Positions 15,874 to 24,660 of a stretch of 38,091 bases of DNA are shown piece after piece. This stretch comes from Candidatus Flavonifractor intestinipullorum (lineage in GTDB: Bacteria > Bacillota > Clostridia > Oscillospirales > Oscillospiraceae). The notes under the pieces were generated by a model. The model saw only the letters and a program-made list of their open reading frames with translations. It had not been told where the DNA came from and searched no databases. How positions within the stretch are numbered: position 1 is the stretch's first letter; each line of letters opens with the position of its first letter. The position numbers and the translations under genes are program-made. Where the stretch lies: the NCBI GenBank assembly GCA_019118925.1, contig DWYC01000016.1:1-38091 (forward strand), given 5' to 3'.

Positions 15874-18309
15874 TTATCGGGCGATCAGGTTGACCAGCTT
15901 GTTGGGAACCAGGATGGTTTTGACAATCTGCTTACCCTCGGTGAACTTCTGCACCTTGGGGTCGGCCAGGGCGGCGGCCACCACAGTCCCCTCGTCGCTG
16001 TCCACGGGGACGGTGACGGTGGCGCGGAGCTTGCCGCTCACCTGCACGGCCATGGTCACCTGGGCGGCCACGGTCTTGCTCGCGTCATAGGCGGGCCAGG
16101 ACTGCCGGCAGGCCATGCCGCCCTTGGCGGCGGCGAAGCCCATGCTCTCCCACAGCTCCTCCACCATGTGGGGCGCGAAGGGGGAGAGCAGCAGCAGCAG
16201 CGTGGCGAAATCGCCCTTGGAGCAGCCGTTCTGGTAGAAGTCGTTGACCAGGGCCATGAGGGCGGCGATGGCGGTGTTGAACTTCATGGCCTCAATGTCC
16301 TCGGAGACCTTCTTGATGGCCTTGTGGATGGCGCTCTCGTTGGCGGGGGTGTACTCCATGGAATCCCCGCACTGCTCGGAGAGGTTCCACACCCGGTCCA
16401 GGAAGCGCTTGCAGCCCTTCACCGCGTTGTCGCTCCAAGCGGCGGCCTTCTCAAAGTCGCCGATGAACATGATATACAGCCGCATGGTGTCCGCGCCGTA
16501 CTGGGCCACCACGTCGTTGGGGTTGATGACGTTGCCCCGGCTCTTGCTCATCTTCTCGCCGCCCTCGCCCAGAATCATGCCGTGGCTGGTGCGCTTCTGA
16601 TAGGGCTCCTTGGTGGGGACGACGCCGATGTCGTAGAGGAACTTGTGCCAGAACCGGCTGTAGAGCAGGTGCAGGGTGGTGTGCTCCATGCCGCCGTTGT
16701 ACCAGTCCACCGGGCTCCAGTACTCCAGCGCCTCCCTGGAGGCCAGGGCCTTGTCGTTGTGGGGGTCCATATAGCGCAGGAAGTACCAGGAGGAACCCGC
16801 CCACTGGGGCATGGTGTCGGTCTCCCGCCTGGCGGGGCCGCCGCAGCAGGGGCAGGTGGTGTTCACCCAGTCGGTCATCTTGGAGATGGGGCTCTCGCCG
16901 TCGTCGGTGGGCTCATAGCTCTCCACGTCGGGCAGGAGCAGGGGAAGCTGGTCCTCGGGGAGGGGCTGCCAGCCGCACTTTTCGCAGTAGACCATGGGGA
17001 TGGGCTCGCCCCAGTAGCGCTGGCGGGAGAAGACCCAGTCCCGGAGCTTGTAATTGACCTTCGCATGGCCCACGCCCTTCTCCTCCAGCCACTCGGTCAT
17101 GGCGGGAATGGCGTTCTTGACGGTCATGCCGTTGAGGAACTCGGAGTTGACCAGAATGCCGGTGTCATCCTTGGCGGTAAAGGCGGCCTTCTGCACGTCC
17201 TCGCCGCCGGAGACCACCTCGATGATCTCGCAGCCGAACTTCTTGGCGAACTCCCAGTCCCGCTCGTCGTGGGCGGGCACGGCCATGATGGCGCCGGTGC
17301 CGTAGGTGGCCAGCACGTAGTCGGAGATAAAGATGGGGATCTCCCGGCCGTTGACGGGGTTCACCCCCGCCACGCCCGCCAGGCGCACGCCGGTCTTTTC
17401 CTTGTTGAGCTCGGTGCGCTCCAGGTCCGACTTGGAGGCGGCGGCGGCCTGATAGGCCTTCACCTCGTCGGGATTCTGGATGGTCCCGCTCTCCAGCCAC
17501 TTCCGGATGAGGGCGTGCTCGGGCGAGAGGACCATATAGGTCGCGCCGAAGAGGGTATCGGGCCGGGTGGTATAGACCACGATCTCGTCGCCGGCGGTGG
17601 ACTGGAAGGTGACCTCCGCGCCGGTGGAGCGGCCGATCCAGTTCTTCTGCTGGATCTTCACCCGCTCGATGAAGTCCAGGTCGTCCAGATCGTCGATGAG
17701 GCGCTGGGCGTACTCGGTGATCTTGAGCATCCACTGAGACTTCTCCTTGCGGATGACGGGGGAGCCGCAGCGCTCGCACACGCCCTCCACCACCTCCTCG
17801 TTGGCCAGCACACACTTGCAGGAGGTGCACCAGTTCACGGGCATGGTGGTCTTATAGGCCAGGCCGTGCTTGTAGAGCTGGAGGAAGATCCACTGCGTCC
17901 ACTTGTAGTAGCTGGGGTCGGTGGTATTGATCACCCGGTCCCAGTCGAAGGAGTAGCCCAGCATCTTCAACTGCTTGGTGAAGTTGGCGATGTTGTCGTG
18001 GGTCACCTTGGCGGGGTGGATGTGGTTCTTGATGGCGTAGTTCTCGGTGGGCAGGCCGAAGGCGTCGTACCCCATGGGGAAGAGCACATTATAGCCGTCC
18101 ATACGGCGCTTGCGGGCCACCACGTCCATGGCGGTGTAGGGGCGGGCGTGGCCCACGTGCAGGCCCTGGCCCGAGGGATAGGGGAACTCCACCAGAGCGT
18201 AGAACTTGGGCTTGTCGCTGTGGTTCTCACAGTGGAAGGTCTTCTCTTCCTCCCACTTCTTTTGCCACTTGGGCTCAATGCTTGCAAAATCGTACTTCAA
18301 ATCTCTCAC
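15874..18309 (-). CDS. leuS: Leucyl-tRNA synthetase
   Basis: Charges tRNA-Leu with leucine in the cytosol. 811 residues of bacterial class I LeuRS. The HIGH signature is HVGH at 51-54 ([20 protein letters not shown]). A zinc-binding insert follows ([19 protein letters not shown]), then the CP1 editing domain, [19 protein letters not shown] with its conserved Thr-rich and Asp residues ([19 protein letters not shown]). A second Cys cluster is in CEKCGW and CPCCGG. KMSKS lies in [11 protein letters not shown], and the anticodon domain and small C-terminal domain finish the protein. The start is a GTG at 18309 with AGAAGGAAAG upstream. Promoter and short leader show no T-box. Confidence 0.98.
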   Translation of the reverse strand: MRDLKYDFASIEPKWQKKWEEEKTFHCENHSDKPKFYALVEFPYPSGQGLHVGHARPYTAMDVVARKRRMDGYNVLFPMGYDAFGLPTENYAIKNHIHPAKVTHDNIANFTKQLKMLGYSFDWDRVINTTDPSYYKWTQWIFLQLYKHGLAYKTTMPVNWCTSCKCVLANEEVVEGVCERCGSPVIRKEKSQWMLKITEYAQRLIDDLDDLDFIERVKIQQKNWIGRSTGAEVTFQSTAGDEIVVYTTRPDTLFGATYMVLSPEHALIRKWLESGTIQNPDEVKAYQAAAASKSDLERTELNKEKTGVRLAGVAGVNPVNGREIPIFISDYVLATYGTGAIMAVPAHDERDWEFAKKFGCEIIEVVSGGEDVQKAAFTAKDDTGILVNSEFLNGMTVKNAIPAMTEWLEEKGVGHAKVNYKLRDWVFSRQRYWGEPIPMVYCEKCGWQPLPEDQLPLLLPDVESYEPTDDGESPISKMTDWVNTTCPCCGGPARRETDTMPQWAGSSWYFLRYMDPHNDKALASREALEYWSPVDWYNGGMEHTTLHLLYSRFWHKFLYDIGVVPTKEPYQKRTSHGMILGEGGEKMSKSRGNVINPNDVVAQYGADTMRLYIMFIGDFEKAAAWSDNAVKGCKRFLDRVWNLSEQCGDSMEYTPANESAIHKAIKKVSEDIEAMKFNTAIAALMALVNDFYQNGCSKGDFATLLLLLSPFAPHMVEELWESMGFAAAKGGMACRQSWPAYDASKTVAAQVTMAVQVSGKLRATVTVPVDSDEGTVVAAALADPKVQKFTEGKQIVKTILVPNKLVNLIAR

Positions 18310-18368
18310 GCTTTCCTTCTATCGAATAGATCGGCCCGGCCCCAGGCCGCAAAACAATAACTTATGAT

Positions 18369-18397
18369 ATTATACTCGAAAAAACTTCCGATTTCAA
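18369..18397 (-). promoter_or_regulatory. Promoter of leuS
   Basis: Minus strand: -35 TTGAAA (18392-18397), 17-bp spacer and -10 TATAAT (18369-18374). It lies between the terminator of the anti-sigma gene and leuS. The remaining leader of about 55 bases is too short for a T-box. Confidence 0.8.
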
Positions 18398-18407
18398 GGG
18401 GCCGGAC

Positions 18408-18448
18408 AGAAAAGCAGGGCCGGACGCCGCCAAAGGAAGCGCCCGGCC
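18408..18448 (-). terminator. Terminator of the sigma/anti-sigma operon
   Basis: A 10-bp GC-rich stem with one G-T pair (18418-18427 with 18439-18448) and 11-base loop, followed on the minus strand by CTGCTTTTCT. It lies just past the DUF4179 gene. Confidence 0.65.
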
Positions 18449-18461
18449 GGAATCCGCTCCA

Positions 18462-19853
18462 TCAATCCGCACACGGCTGGAGCGGGACGCGCACCCCGCT
18501 CCCCTCCAGTACCCGATAACCCACGACGATGAACTCGATGGCGGCCACCTGGTCCGCATACGCCTCATAGTCCGCCGCCTTGGGGATCGTGACCACGGTG
18601 ATGGTCCCGTCGGTGCGGTCCTTGAACTTCTCCACCTTCACCACACAGTCGCGGAAGAGCTGCTCCCCATTCGCGTCCCGGAAATAGACGCCGTTGCCCA
18701 GGTCGGCGTAGATGCTGTTGACCGCCCCCACCGGCTTCATCTCCACCACCAGCTTGCCGTCCTCCGCCCGGTAGGAGGCCGGGGCGTAGCCGCCGTCGGG
18801 GTTGCCGGAGTCGGCGGCGGGCAGGTCCTCCAACGCCACGATCCGGTCCGGCGTGTCGGGCGTCACCCGCTCGGTGGGGACAATCTCCAGGTTTTTCAGC
18901 TTGCTCACATCGCCGAAGAGCTCATAGAGCTGCTCCTCATACCCCTCCGGGTCGTTCCAGTGGGAGGTGTGTACCGGGGCATAGGGGATGTTCGCGCCGG
19001 TGTCGGCATCCCGCAGGATGAATTCCGGCCCCAGGCCGGTCCCGGTCCCCCGCGCATATCGCAGCTTCAAAAGGGTCCCCATGGGAGAGCGGGTCAGAGA
19101 CAGTACCTCCACCTCCCGCATCCCGTCCTTAATCCAGGCCTCAATGCTCCCGTCCAGGTCGAAGCGCCGGCTCTTCTCCCCGGTGATCTGCGCCGGGAAG
19201 GAGAGCTCCAGCGCCCAGAGCCGGGTATACAGGCGGCCCTCGCTGGGCTGGTCGCTGTACCGCTCGCTCCGGAGGAACAGCGTCTCTCCATCGGCCACCG
19301 GGCGGCGGAGCAGGAACCGCCACGCGCCGTAGACGGTGTGTTCGTCGGCCACATAGGCCTGCTCCTCAAAGCTGCCCCGGAAGCCCTCCTCTGAGAGCTG
19401 TTCCCCATCCTCGGTATACAGGGTCAGTGTGGGATAGAGGAGCCAGCTGTCCGACCACTCCAGCTCAGGCAACGCCTCCTCAAAATGCACAGAGTAGAAA
19501 ATGGTGCCGAAGGTGTCGTCCATGGCCACCCGCTCCACACTCAGGCGGTCGCCGTTGTCCGCCGTGACGGAGACGCCCACCTCCCGGGCGACCTGCCGGT
19601 AGAGTTCGGTCTGACCCAGGCTGAGAAACTCGTCCTGACCGGTCAGATAGTCGAAGGCCCCCAGGGCATAGGCGGCGGCCGTCGCCGCCAACAGGGCGCA
19701 CGCCACCGCCGCCGCCAGCGCCGTCCGGCCGATCCGCCGGGCTCTCCGCACCGGCTGGGCCGTCAGAAGGGCTGTCAGGCGCTCTTTCTGCCGTTCGTTC
19801 AGTTTCACCGCGTCCATCTCCTTTCGGTAGTCCTCTTTAAACACGCTGTTCAT
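18462..19853 (-). CDS. DUF4179-type anti-sigma factor, membrane bound
   Basis: 463 residues. A short cytosolic head (1-42, with LNERQKERLTALL) is the likely sigma-binding part. One membrane helix follows (RTALAAAVACALLAATAAAYAL, about 43-64), then DUF4179-like sequence starting around FDYLTGQDEFLSLGQTELYRQVA. A long beta-rich extracytoplasmic domain has no recognised catalytic motif. The gene overlaps the sigma gene by 17 bases. GGAGAGGAGG abuts the ATG at 19853; a GTG at 19844 has better spacing (nine bases from GGAGG), so the true start is uncertain by three residues. The pair presumably senses an envelope signal and releases the sigma factor. Confidence 0.8.
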   Translation of the reverse strand: MNSVFKEDYRKEMDAVKLNERQKERLTALLTAQPVRRARRIGRTALAAAVACALLAATAAAYALGAFDYLTGQDEFLSLGQTELYRQVAREVGVSVTADNGDRLSVERVAMDDTFGTIFYSVHFEEALPELEWSDSWLLYPTLTLYTEDGEQLSEEGFRGSFEEQAYVADEHTVYGAWRFLLRRPVADGETLFLRSERYSDQPSEGRLYTRLWALELSFPAQITGEKSRRFDLDGSIEAWIKDGMREVEVLSLTRSPMGTLLKLRYARGTGTGLGPEFILRDADTGANIPYAPVHTSHWNDPEGYEEQLYELFGDVSKLKNLEIVPTERVTPDTPDRIVALEDLPAADSGNPDGGYAPASYRAEDGKLVVEMKPVGAVNSIYADLGNGVYFRDANGEQLFRDCVVKVEKFKDRTDGTITVVTIPKAADYEAYADQVAAIEFIVVGYRVLEGSGVRVPLQPCAD

Positions 19854-20322
19854 CCTCCTCTCCGGACAGAGCTGCGCGGAGCATCCCCCGGGCCCGGCTC
19901 AGGCGGGTACGCACCGCCCCCTCGCTCTTGCCCAGGGCGGCGGCGATCTCGGCTACGCTCAGCTCCTCATAGTAAAAGAGATGCACCACCGTCCGGTACC
20001 GCTCGGGCAGGGCCAGCACCGCATCCAGCACGCCCCGGTCCTCCTCCGGTCCCGGAGCAGCCAGGGCGGCGGCCTCCTCCAGCGGGCGGTGCCGCCGCCA
20101 GGGAGCCCGGAAAAAATCTTTGGCGCAGTTCGCCGTCACCCGCAGCAGCCAGGCCCGCCGGTGCTCCCCGTCCCGAAACGCCGGGGCCGCGCGCACCAGG
20201 CGGAGAAAGACCTCCTGCGTAATATCCTCCGCGTCGGCGCGGCTGCCTGTCCGGGCATAGGCCAGCCGGTAGACCATGGAGCCGTACTCCTCCACCAGCC
20301 GCCGGGCCTCCTCCTGTTCCAT
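19837..20322 (-). CDS. ECF RNA polymerase sigma factor
   Basis: 161 residues. Region 2 (MVYRLAYARTGSRADAEDIT, QEVFLRLVR) and region 4 (LPERYRTVVHLFYYEELSVA, EIAAALGKSEGAVRTRLSRA) are both intact, with a short linker and no region 1 or 3, as in extracytoplasmic-function sigmas. The ATG at 20322 follows GAGGAGG. A sequence with the look of an ECF promoter precedes it, suggesting self-activation. It is translationally overlapped with the membrane anti-sigma gene. Its regulon beyond this operon cannot be read here. Confidence 0.94.
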   Translation of the reverse strand: MEQEEARRLVEEYGSMVYRLAYARTGSRADAEDITQEVFLRLVRAAPAFRDGEHRRAWLLRVTANCAKDFFRAPWRRHRPLEEAAALAAPGPEEDRGVLDAVLALPERYRTVVHLFYYEELSVAEIAAALGKSEGAVRTRLSRARGMLRAALSGEEDEQRV

Positions 20323-20345
20323 ACGCGCCCCTCCTCTCTCACCTT

Positions 20346-20374
20346 CTACACGGACGGGAAGGGCAAAAGGTTAC
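20346..20374 (-). promoter_or_regulatory. Putative ECF-type autoregulated promoter
   Basis: On the minus strand GTAACCTTTT (-35-like, ending at 20374), 13 bases after its AAC, then CGTCCGTGTAG (-10-like, 20346-20356). This AAC and CGTC layout resembles promoters of SigV/SigW-type factors. There is no sigma-A box nearby. It starts directly after the upstream terminator. Confidence 0.55.
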
Positions 20375-20407
20375 AAAAAGGGCGGGACAGTAAATACTGT
20401 CCCGCCC
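20375..20407 (-). terminator. Intrinsic terminator of the acidic orphan gene
   Basis: A perfect 12-bp stem (20380-20391 with 20396-20407) and 4-base loop, followed on the minus strand by five T. It is 26 bases past the gene end and adjoins the ECF promoter. Confidence 0.9.
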
Positions 20408-20432
20408 GCACAGGCTCCGGGGGCCTTTGGGA

Positions 20433-20999
20433 TCATTCCTCAAAAAAGTCCGCCGCCTCAAAGGGAATCCAGTCCTCCTCCGGAGGAAAGCCCAGGTCCA
20501 GCTCGTCCAGGTCCTCCGGCGGCTCGCTCCAGTCGTCGAAGAAGCCCACGGCCCACGCCTCTCCGAACCAGTCTTTCTGCCCCGGTCTGAGCAGGGTACC
20601 GCCGCCCTCGGGAGCGTAGAAGCTGTGGAGCGACACCCCGGCCACCGAGTACTCCAGCTGCGCCACGGCGGCCACGGCCACCTCCGGGCAGGCGTTCACC
20701 ACACCCTCCAGCGCGTCCAGCGCCGCATCCCAGGCTTCCAGCTCCAGCTCCACGGTTCCCACGTCGTCCTCCGGCCGGTCCCAGAGGCCGTCGGGGTCCT
20801 CGTAATCCTCCGCCTCTTCCTCCGGTCCGGGGCCGTACAGGGTGAATTGCAGCTCTTCCCAGGCGCACTCCAGTGCTTCACGGTCCTCTTCCGGCAGCTC
20901 TGCGGCCTCAATCCAGCTCTCCAGCGCCCCGCAGGCCCGCCGGAGGGCTCCCACCGGGCCGTGGAGGGCGGCGTACACTTCTCCTGTGGTATAACTCAT
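20433..20999 (-). CDS. Strongly acidic protein of unknown function
   Basis: 188 residues, rich in Glu and Asp, with helical N-terminal stretch (TGEVYAALHGPVGALRRACG, ALESWIEAAELPEEDREALE) and a central acidic stretch (about 75-100, EEEAEDYEDPDG). The end is EPPEDLDELDLGFPPEEDW. There is no signal, membrane helix or Cys motif. GGGAGG precedes the ATG at 20999. Synonymous-site GC and codon use match the neighbours, so it looks native. It lies downstream of rsfS and ends in a strong terminator. I do not recognise a family. Confidence 0.75.
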   Translation of the reverse strand: MSYTTGEVYAALHGPVGALRRACGALESWIEAAELPEEDREALECAWEELQFTLYGPGPEEEAEDYEDPDGLWDRPEDDVGTVELELEAWDAALDALEGVVNACPEVAVAAVAQLEYSVAGVSLHSFYAPEGGGTLLRPGQKDWFGEAWAVGFFDDWSEPPEDLDELDLGFPPEEDWIPFEAADFFEE

Positions 21000-21044
21000 C
21001 GCGACTGCCTCCCGTTGCTTCGCTTCCGAAGAGAAGCGCGTATT

Positions 21045-21404
21045 TTAGTCGGGCTCCACCACGCCGCTGATGTCCACCGGGGTGGCGTCGGCCCAGAGGC
21101 GCTCCAGGTCATAGAACTTCCGGGACTCCTCCATAAAGACGTGGACCACCACGCTGGAGAAGTCCAGCAAAATCCAGCCGCCCTCCCGGTGGCCCTCCAC
21201 ATGGTGGGGGGGCTCTCCCAGGTCCTTGAGCATTTTTTCACAGGTATCGGCCAGGGCCTTCACCTGGGTGGTGGAGGTGGCGGTGCAGAGCACAAAATAG
21301 TCGGCCAGAGTGGTCAGATGCGCGGTCTCCAGGACCTTGATATCCCGGCCCTTTTTGCTGTCCAGGGCCGCTGCGGCGGCCAGCGCCAGTTCCTTGGGGG
21401 TCAT
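21045..21404 (-). CDS. rsfS: Ribosomal silencing factor RsfS
   Basis: 119 residues. It binds ribosomal protein L14 (uL14) and blocks subunit joining in stationary phase or starvation. Family segments are KGRDIKVLETAHLTTLADYF, VLCTATSTTQVKALADTCEK, HVEGHREGGWILLDFSSVVV and HVFMEESRKFYDLERLWADA. Length is normal. It closes the yhbY-nadD/yqeK-LCP-rsfS cluster typical of Clostridia, 34 bases after the LCP gene. Confidence 0.96.
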   Translation of the reverse strand: MTPKELALAAAAALDSKKGRDIKVLETAHLTTLADYFVLCTATSTTQVKALADTCEKMLKDLGEPPHHVEGHREGGWILLDFSSVVVHVFMEESRKFYDLERLWADATPVDISGVVEPD

Positions 21405-21438
21405 ACGGATTCTCCTTTTCTGTGGTCTGTCTGGGCCC

Positions 21439-23106
21439 TTACGCGAGGGCCTCCGGCGGGAGAACGACCTGATTCTCCCCGCCGCCCGTCTCCTCCGCAG
21501 GGGGCTGCGAGGCCGGCTCCTCCGGAACGGGGGTCTGAGACTCTGCCGCGCCGGAGCCGCTCTCCGCCGGGAGCTCCGAAACGGGCGTCTCGCTGGTCTG
21601 GACCGCCGGAGTCGACTCCGGCTGGGGACTCTCCGACGCGCCGGGGAGGGAGGGGCTCGCCTCCGGGGTCTGGGAGACGCCGGGCGAGGCGGAGGTCTCC
21701 GGCGGCAGGGAACCCTCCGGCGATTCGGATGCGCCGGGCGTCGGGCTCGCCGCCGGCGTCTCCTGGGGCTCCTGACTCGTCACCGGAGCGGGGGTACTGC
21801 TGGGCCGGCTGGAGTTGGAGCTGCTGCCGGAGGAACTGGAGGAACCTCTGCCCGAGTTGGCCCGGGAGTCCTCCAATTGGCCGGTGCTGGAGTAGATCCG
21901 GCCGTTGCTGTCCACCCCCATGATGTCCAGTTCCTGGTCGGTGAGCTCCTCCAGGTAGGGGTTAAAGGACTCGTTGACCAGCGCAACCAGCTCGTCGGCG
22001 ATGGGGACCACATAGGACTGGTAGTTGCCATAGCTCCGGCTCCAGATGCTGGCCCCCTCGTTCGGCATGGTATAGAAGTTGACATCCTCCATGTTCAGGG
22101 TGGACCCGTCCTTCTCGTTGCCCAGGATGGCCTGCATCCCGAACCAGAGCAGGTTGTTCACGCTCAGATTGGTGGTCACATTCTCGTTGAAAATACGGGC
22201 CAGCTCCCCGATACGGGTGACATTTTTGATCTGGAGGCACTGCTCGACCACCGCCTTCAGGAACGCCTGCTGGGTCTCGATGCGCCCCAGGTCGCCGTTG
22301 GCGTAGCCATAGCGCATGTCGTTGTCATGGCGGTAGCGGATGACTCCCATGGCCTGCTCTCCGTCCAGAAGCTGATAGCCCTTGCTGATGTGGATGTGCA
22401 GATCCTGCGTGGGGTCGTCGTAGTTCATGTTCCGGGGAACGTCGAAATAGACGCCGCCGATGGCGTCCACCAGCTCGCCCACGGCCGCCCACTCCACCAC
22501 CACCTGAAAGTCGGGCACAAAGCCCACCAGCTGGCTCAGCTCGCTGCCCAGCGCCTCCAGGCCCTTGTCTCCTCCGCCGTACATGTTGTACACGGAGTTG
22601 ATCTTCTTGATATCCCAGGAGACGTTCACCATGGTGTCCCGGGGGATGCTCATGACGTTGAGTTCCTGATTGTCCACATCATAGGCGGCCAGGAGAAGGG
22701 TATCCGTATTGCCGCCGCCGCCGGTATCCCGGCCGATGACCAGGAAGGTGTAGAAATTGCTCTTGCGCTCGCCGCTGAGCTTGGGTCCCGAGAGGTTGAT
22801 ATCCTCCGGCGCCTCGCTGCTCTCGGCGGGAGAGAGGCTGGGCACACTGGGAATATCGGGCTTGACAAAGAGCATGCGTGCCGCGATGGCCGCCGCCGCA
22901 AAGAGGACGGCCAACACGACGGCCACAATCAGAAGTACCCGCAGCGCCCGGTCCCGGGCGGACATATCCTTCCACCGCTTGCGGGGACGGCGGGGTCGGT
23001 TCTCTTGGTCCGGCCGGGGCGCGCCGCGCTTCATCAGGTGGGCGCCCCCCTTCCGGTGTCCTTTTTTCTCAGGTTCCATCTCGCTTAAAATCTCACTTTC
23101 TGTCAC
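21439..23106 (-). CDS. LytR-CpsA-Psr (LCP) family cell-wall ligase
   Basis: Predicted to transfer wall polymers from lipid carriers to peptidoglycan outside the membrane. 555 residues: a basic cytosolic head, one membrane helix (about 53-72), then the LCP domain (about 115-330). The LCP marks are FLVIGRDTGGGGNTDTLLLA, MSIPRDTMV, RYRHDNDMRYGYANGDLGRI and ETQQAFL, with the conserved Arg and Asp residues. The last 160 residues are a Pro/Ser/Glu/Thr-rich tail of low complexity, probably wall-spanning. The annotated start is a GTG at 23106 overlapping nadD/yqeK by 14 bases; an ATG at 23079 is the alternative and neither has a strong ribosome site. Confidence 0.92.
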   Translation of the reverse strand: MTESEILSEMEPEKKGHRKGGAHLMKRGAPRPDQENRPRRPRKRWKDMSARDRALRVLLIVAVVLAVLFAAAAIAARMLFVKPDIPSVPSLSPAESSEAPEDINLSGPKLSGERKSNFYTFLVIGRDTGGGGNTDTLLLAAYDVDNQELNVMSIPRDTMVNVSWDIKKINSVYNMYGGGDKGLEALGSELSQLVGFVPDFQVVVEWAAVGELVDAIGGVYFDVPRNMNYDDPTQDLHIHISKGYQLLDGEQAMGVIRYRHDNDMRYGYANGDLGRIETQQAFLKAVVEQCLQIKNVTRIGELARIFNENVTTNLSVNNLLWFGMQAILGNEKDGSTLNMEDVNFYTMPNEGASIWSRSYGNYQSYVVPIADELVALVNESFNPYLEELTDQELDIMGVDSNGRIYSSTGQLEDSRANSGRGSSSSSGSSSNSSRPSSTPAPVTSQEPQETPAASPTPGASESPEGSLPPETSASPGVSQTPEASPSLPGASESPQPESTPAVQTSETPVSELPAESGSGAAESQTPVPEEPASQPPAEETGGGENQVVLPPEALA

Positions 23107-24286
23107 GCAGCCAGTTCCTGGCCTCCAACGTATTGCGGTGGACCGGCTGATGCCGCTCCTCCATGTCCGCGATGCTCATCTCACACCCCAGGAGCACCGC
23201 CGCGTCCAGATCGGTATAGGCCAGCTCCCGCAGGCGCTGGACCCCCTCAAAATCCCGGCTGGGCTCCATGTAATCGGCGGTATAGAGGATCTTCTCCAGC
23301 AGGGTCATGCCGGCCTTTCCGGTGGTATGCCAGAAAATTGCCTCATAGATGTCGTCCGAAACGCCGAAAAGGTGCCTTGCCAGGGCGGCCCCGGTCTTTG
23401 CGTGGAGCAGCTTGACCGCCCGTTTCTCCAATTCGTCCAACACAATACCATATTTCGCGCACAATTGCAACTGTTCTTCCCCGTCCAGGTACTTGGTGCA
23501 GTCGTGGAGGATGGCGGCCCGGCGGGCCTTCTCCGGGTCGGCGCCCCAGTGGAGCGCCAGGCGGACGGCCTCCTCCTCCGTCCCTTGGATATGGCGCAGT
23601 CGCTTGGCCTTCACCATGGAGTACGAGCAGGCGCGCAGGTCCTCATCATCCAGGTGTGTGAGGTCGGCGTGGGTCCCGTAGAGCCGGTGCATGAGGATAT
23701 ACCCCCACACGGCGGGGCAGAGCAGCTCCCGGCCCTCCCCCCGCCCGATGGCGGCGCGGACCTGGGTGGACGAGGTGTCCACCAGTTCCGGCAGGCGGAG
23801 AACCTTTACCTGGGCGCCGTAGGCGCGGCGAAGGCGGCCGGCCTGCTCCTCCAGCGCCTCCATCCGGTCGGACTGGCTGCGGGCGAAGGCGGCCACCCCC
23901 GTCTGCGCGAGGAGCTTTAAGGGCTCATGCCAGGTCTGGAGGGTCAGAAACATGTCCGCCCCCATGAGGAACCAGAACTCGGCCTGGGGGTACTCCCGGC
24001 GCAGTTCCAGGATGGTGTCGGAGGAGTAGCTCTTTCCCGCCCGGCGCAGCTCCAGGTCGGAGACCTGGGCCCGCTCCCCGCAGAGCAGGTTATCCGCCAG
24101 AATGGCGGTCATGGCCATCCGGTCCCCGGGGGCGGGGGTGCCGTCGGGCAGCAGCTTGTGGGGCGGCAGGGCCGCCGGAATGAAGAGGAGCCGGTCCAGC
24201 TCCAGGGCCTCCAGAGCATGGCGCCCCGCCGCCATGTGTCCCAGATGGGGTGGATTGAAGGTTCCGCCATAAATACCGATTTTCAT
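23093..24286 (-). CDS. nadD: NadD-YqeK fusion: NaMN adenylyltransferase plus HD-domain Ap4A hydrolase
   Basis: 397 residues in one reading frame. Residues 1 to about 200 are NadD, which makes nicotinate adenine dinucleotide from NaMN and ATP; marks are GGTFNPPHLGH, the GADMF loop and VDTSSTQVR (the ISSTxIR-type motif). From about 205 the protein is YqeK, an HD-domain hydrolase cleaving diadenosine tetraphosphate to ADP in studied homologues. It shows H in RLRHIQG, HD in AAILHDCTKYL, and D in LYTADYMEPSR. Usually these are two adjacent genes. I chose the ATG at 24286, with AAAGGG upstream; the in-frame GTG at 24295 would add three residues. Confidence 0.93.
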   Translation of the reverse strand: MKIGIYGGTFNPPHLGHMAAGRHALEALELDRLLFIPAALPPHKLLPDGTPAPGDRMAMTAILADNLLCGERAQVSDLELRRAGKSYSSDTILELRREYPQAEFWFLMGADMFLTLQTWHEPLKLLAQTGVAAFARSQSDRMEALEEQAGRLRRAYGAQVKVLRLPELVDTSSTQVRAAIGRGEGRELLCPAVWGYILMHRLYGTHADLTHLDDEDLRACSYSMVKAKRLRHIQGTEEEAVRLALHWGADPEKARRAAILHDCTKYLDGEEQLQLCAKYGIVLDELEKRAVKLLHAKTGAALARHLFGVSDDIYEAIFWHTTGKAGMTLLEKILYTADYMEPSRDFEGVQRLRELAYTDLDAAVLLGCEMSIADMEERHQPVHRNTLEARNWLRDRK

Positions 24287-24327
24287 GCACAGCACCCTTT
24301 CCCGCTCAAAATCCGGCGCTCGCGCCG

Positions 24328-24648
24328 TTATCCGCGCTTCTTATCCTTCACCAGCACGATGGGGTCTTTCAGGTCCTTGCGATGACTTTGACGATAGAGA
24401 ACGAATTTTGTTCCAATGACCTGCACCACCTCGGCCCGGGCCTTCCCCGCCAGTTCCTCGGCGGCCTCCCGGGGGGTGAGCATGGAGTTTTCCAGCACCC
24501 GGCCCTTGATGAGCTCCCGGGCCTCCAGGGCGTCGTTGACCTGCTTGACCAGGTTTTCCCCGATGCCGTCCTTCCCCACCTGCACGATGGTGTCGATGCC
24601 GTTGGCCAGGCCCCGCAGCTGGGCCCGCTGCTTACTTGTCAAATCCAA
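24328..24648 (-). CDS. yhbY: YhbY-type RNA-binding protein (CRM domain)
   Basis: 106 residues with one CRS1-YhbY domain: LTSKQRAQLRGLANGIDTIV, QVGKDGIGENLV, the ALEARELIKGRV segment and the GxxG-like loop IGTKFVLYR. Homologues bind pre-50S particles and assist ribosome assembly. The gene lies 12 bases after the rdgB stop and 42 bases before nadD/yqeK, so it is cotranscribed with both. Confidence 0.95.
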   Translation of the reverse strand: MDLTSKQRAQLRGLANGIDTIVQVGKDGIGENLVKQVNDALEARELIKGRVLENSMLTPREAAEELAGKARAEVVQVIGTKFVLYRQSHRKDLKDPIVLVKDKKRG

Positions 24649-24660
24649 TCAAACCGCTCC

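Noticed and set aside
18310-18461. A T-box or other riboswitch before leuS
   Set aside because: The interval is occupied by the previous gene's terminator and a promoter; the remaining leader is too short and shows no T-box sequence.
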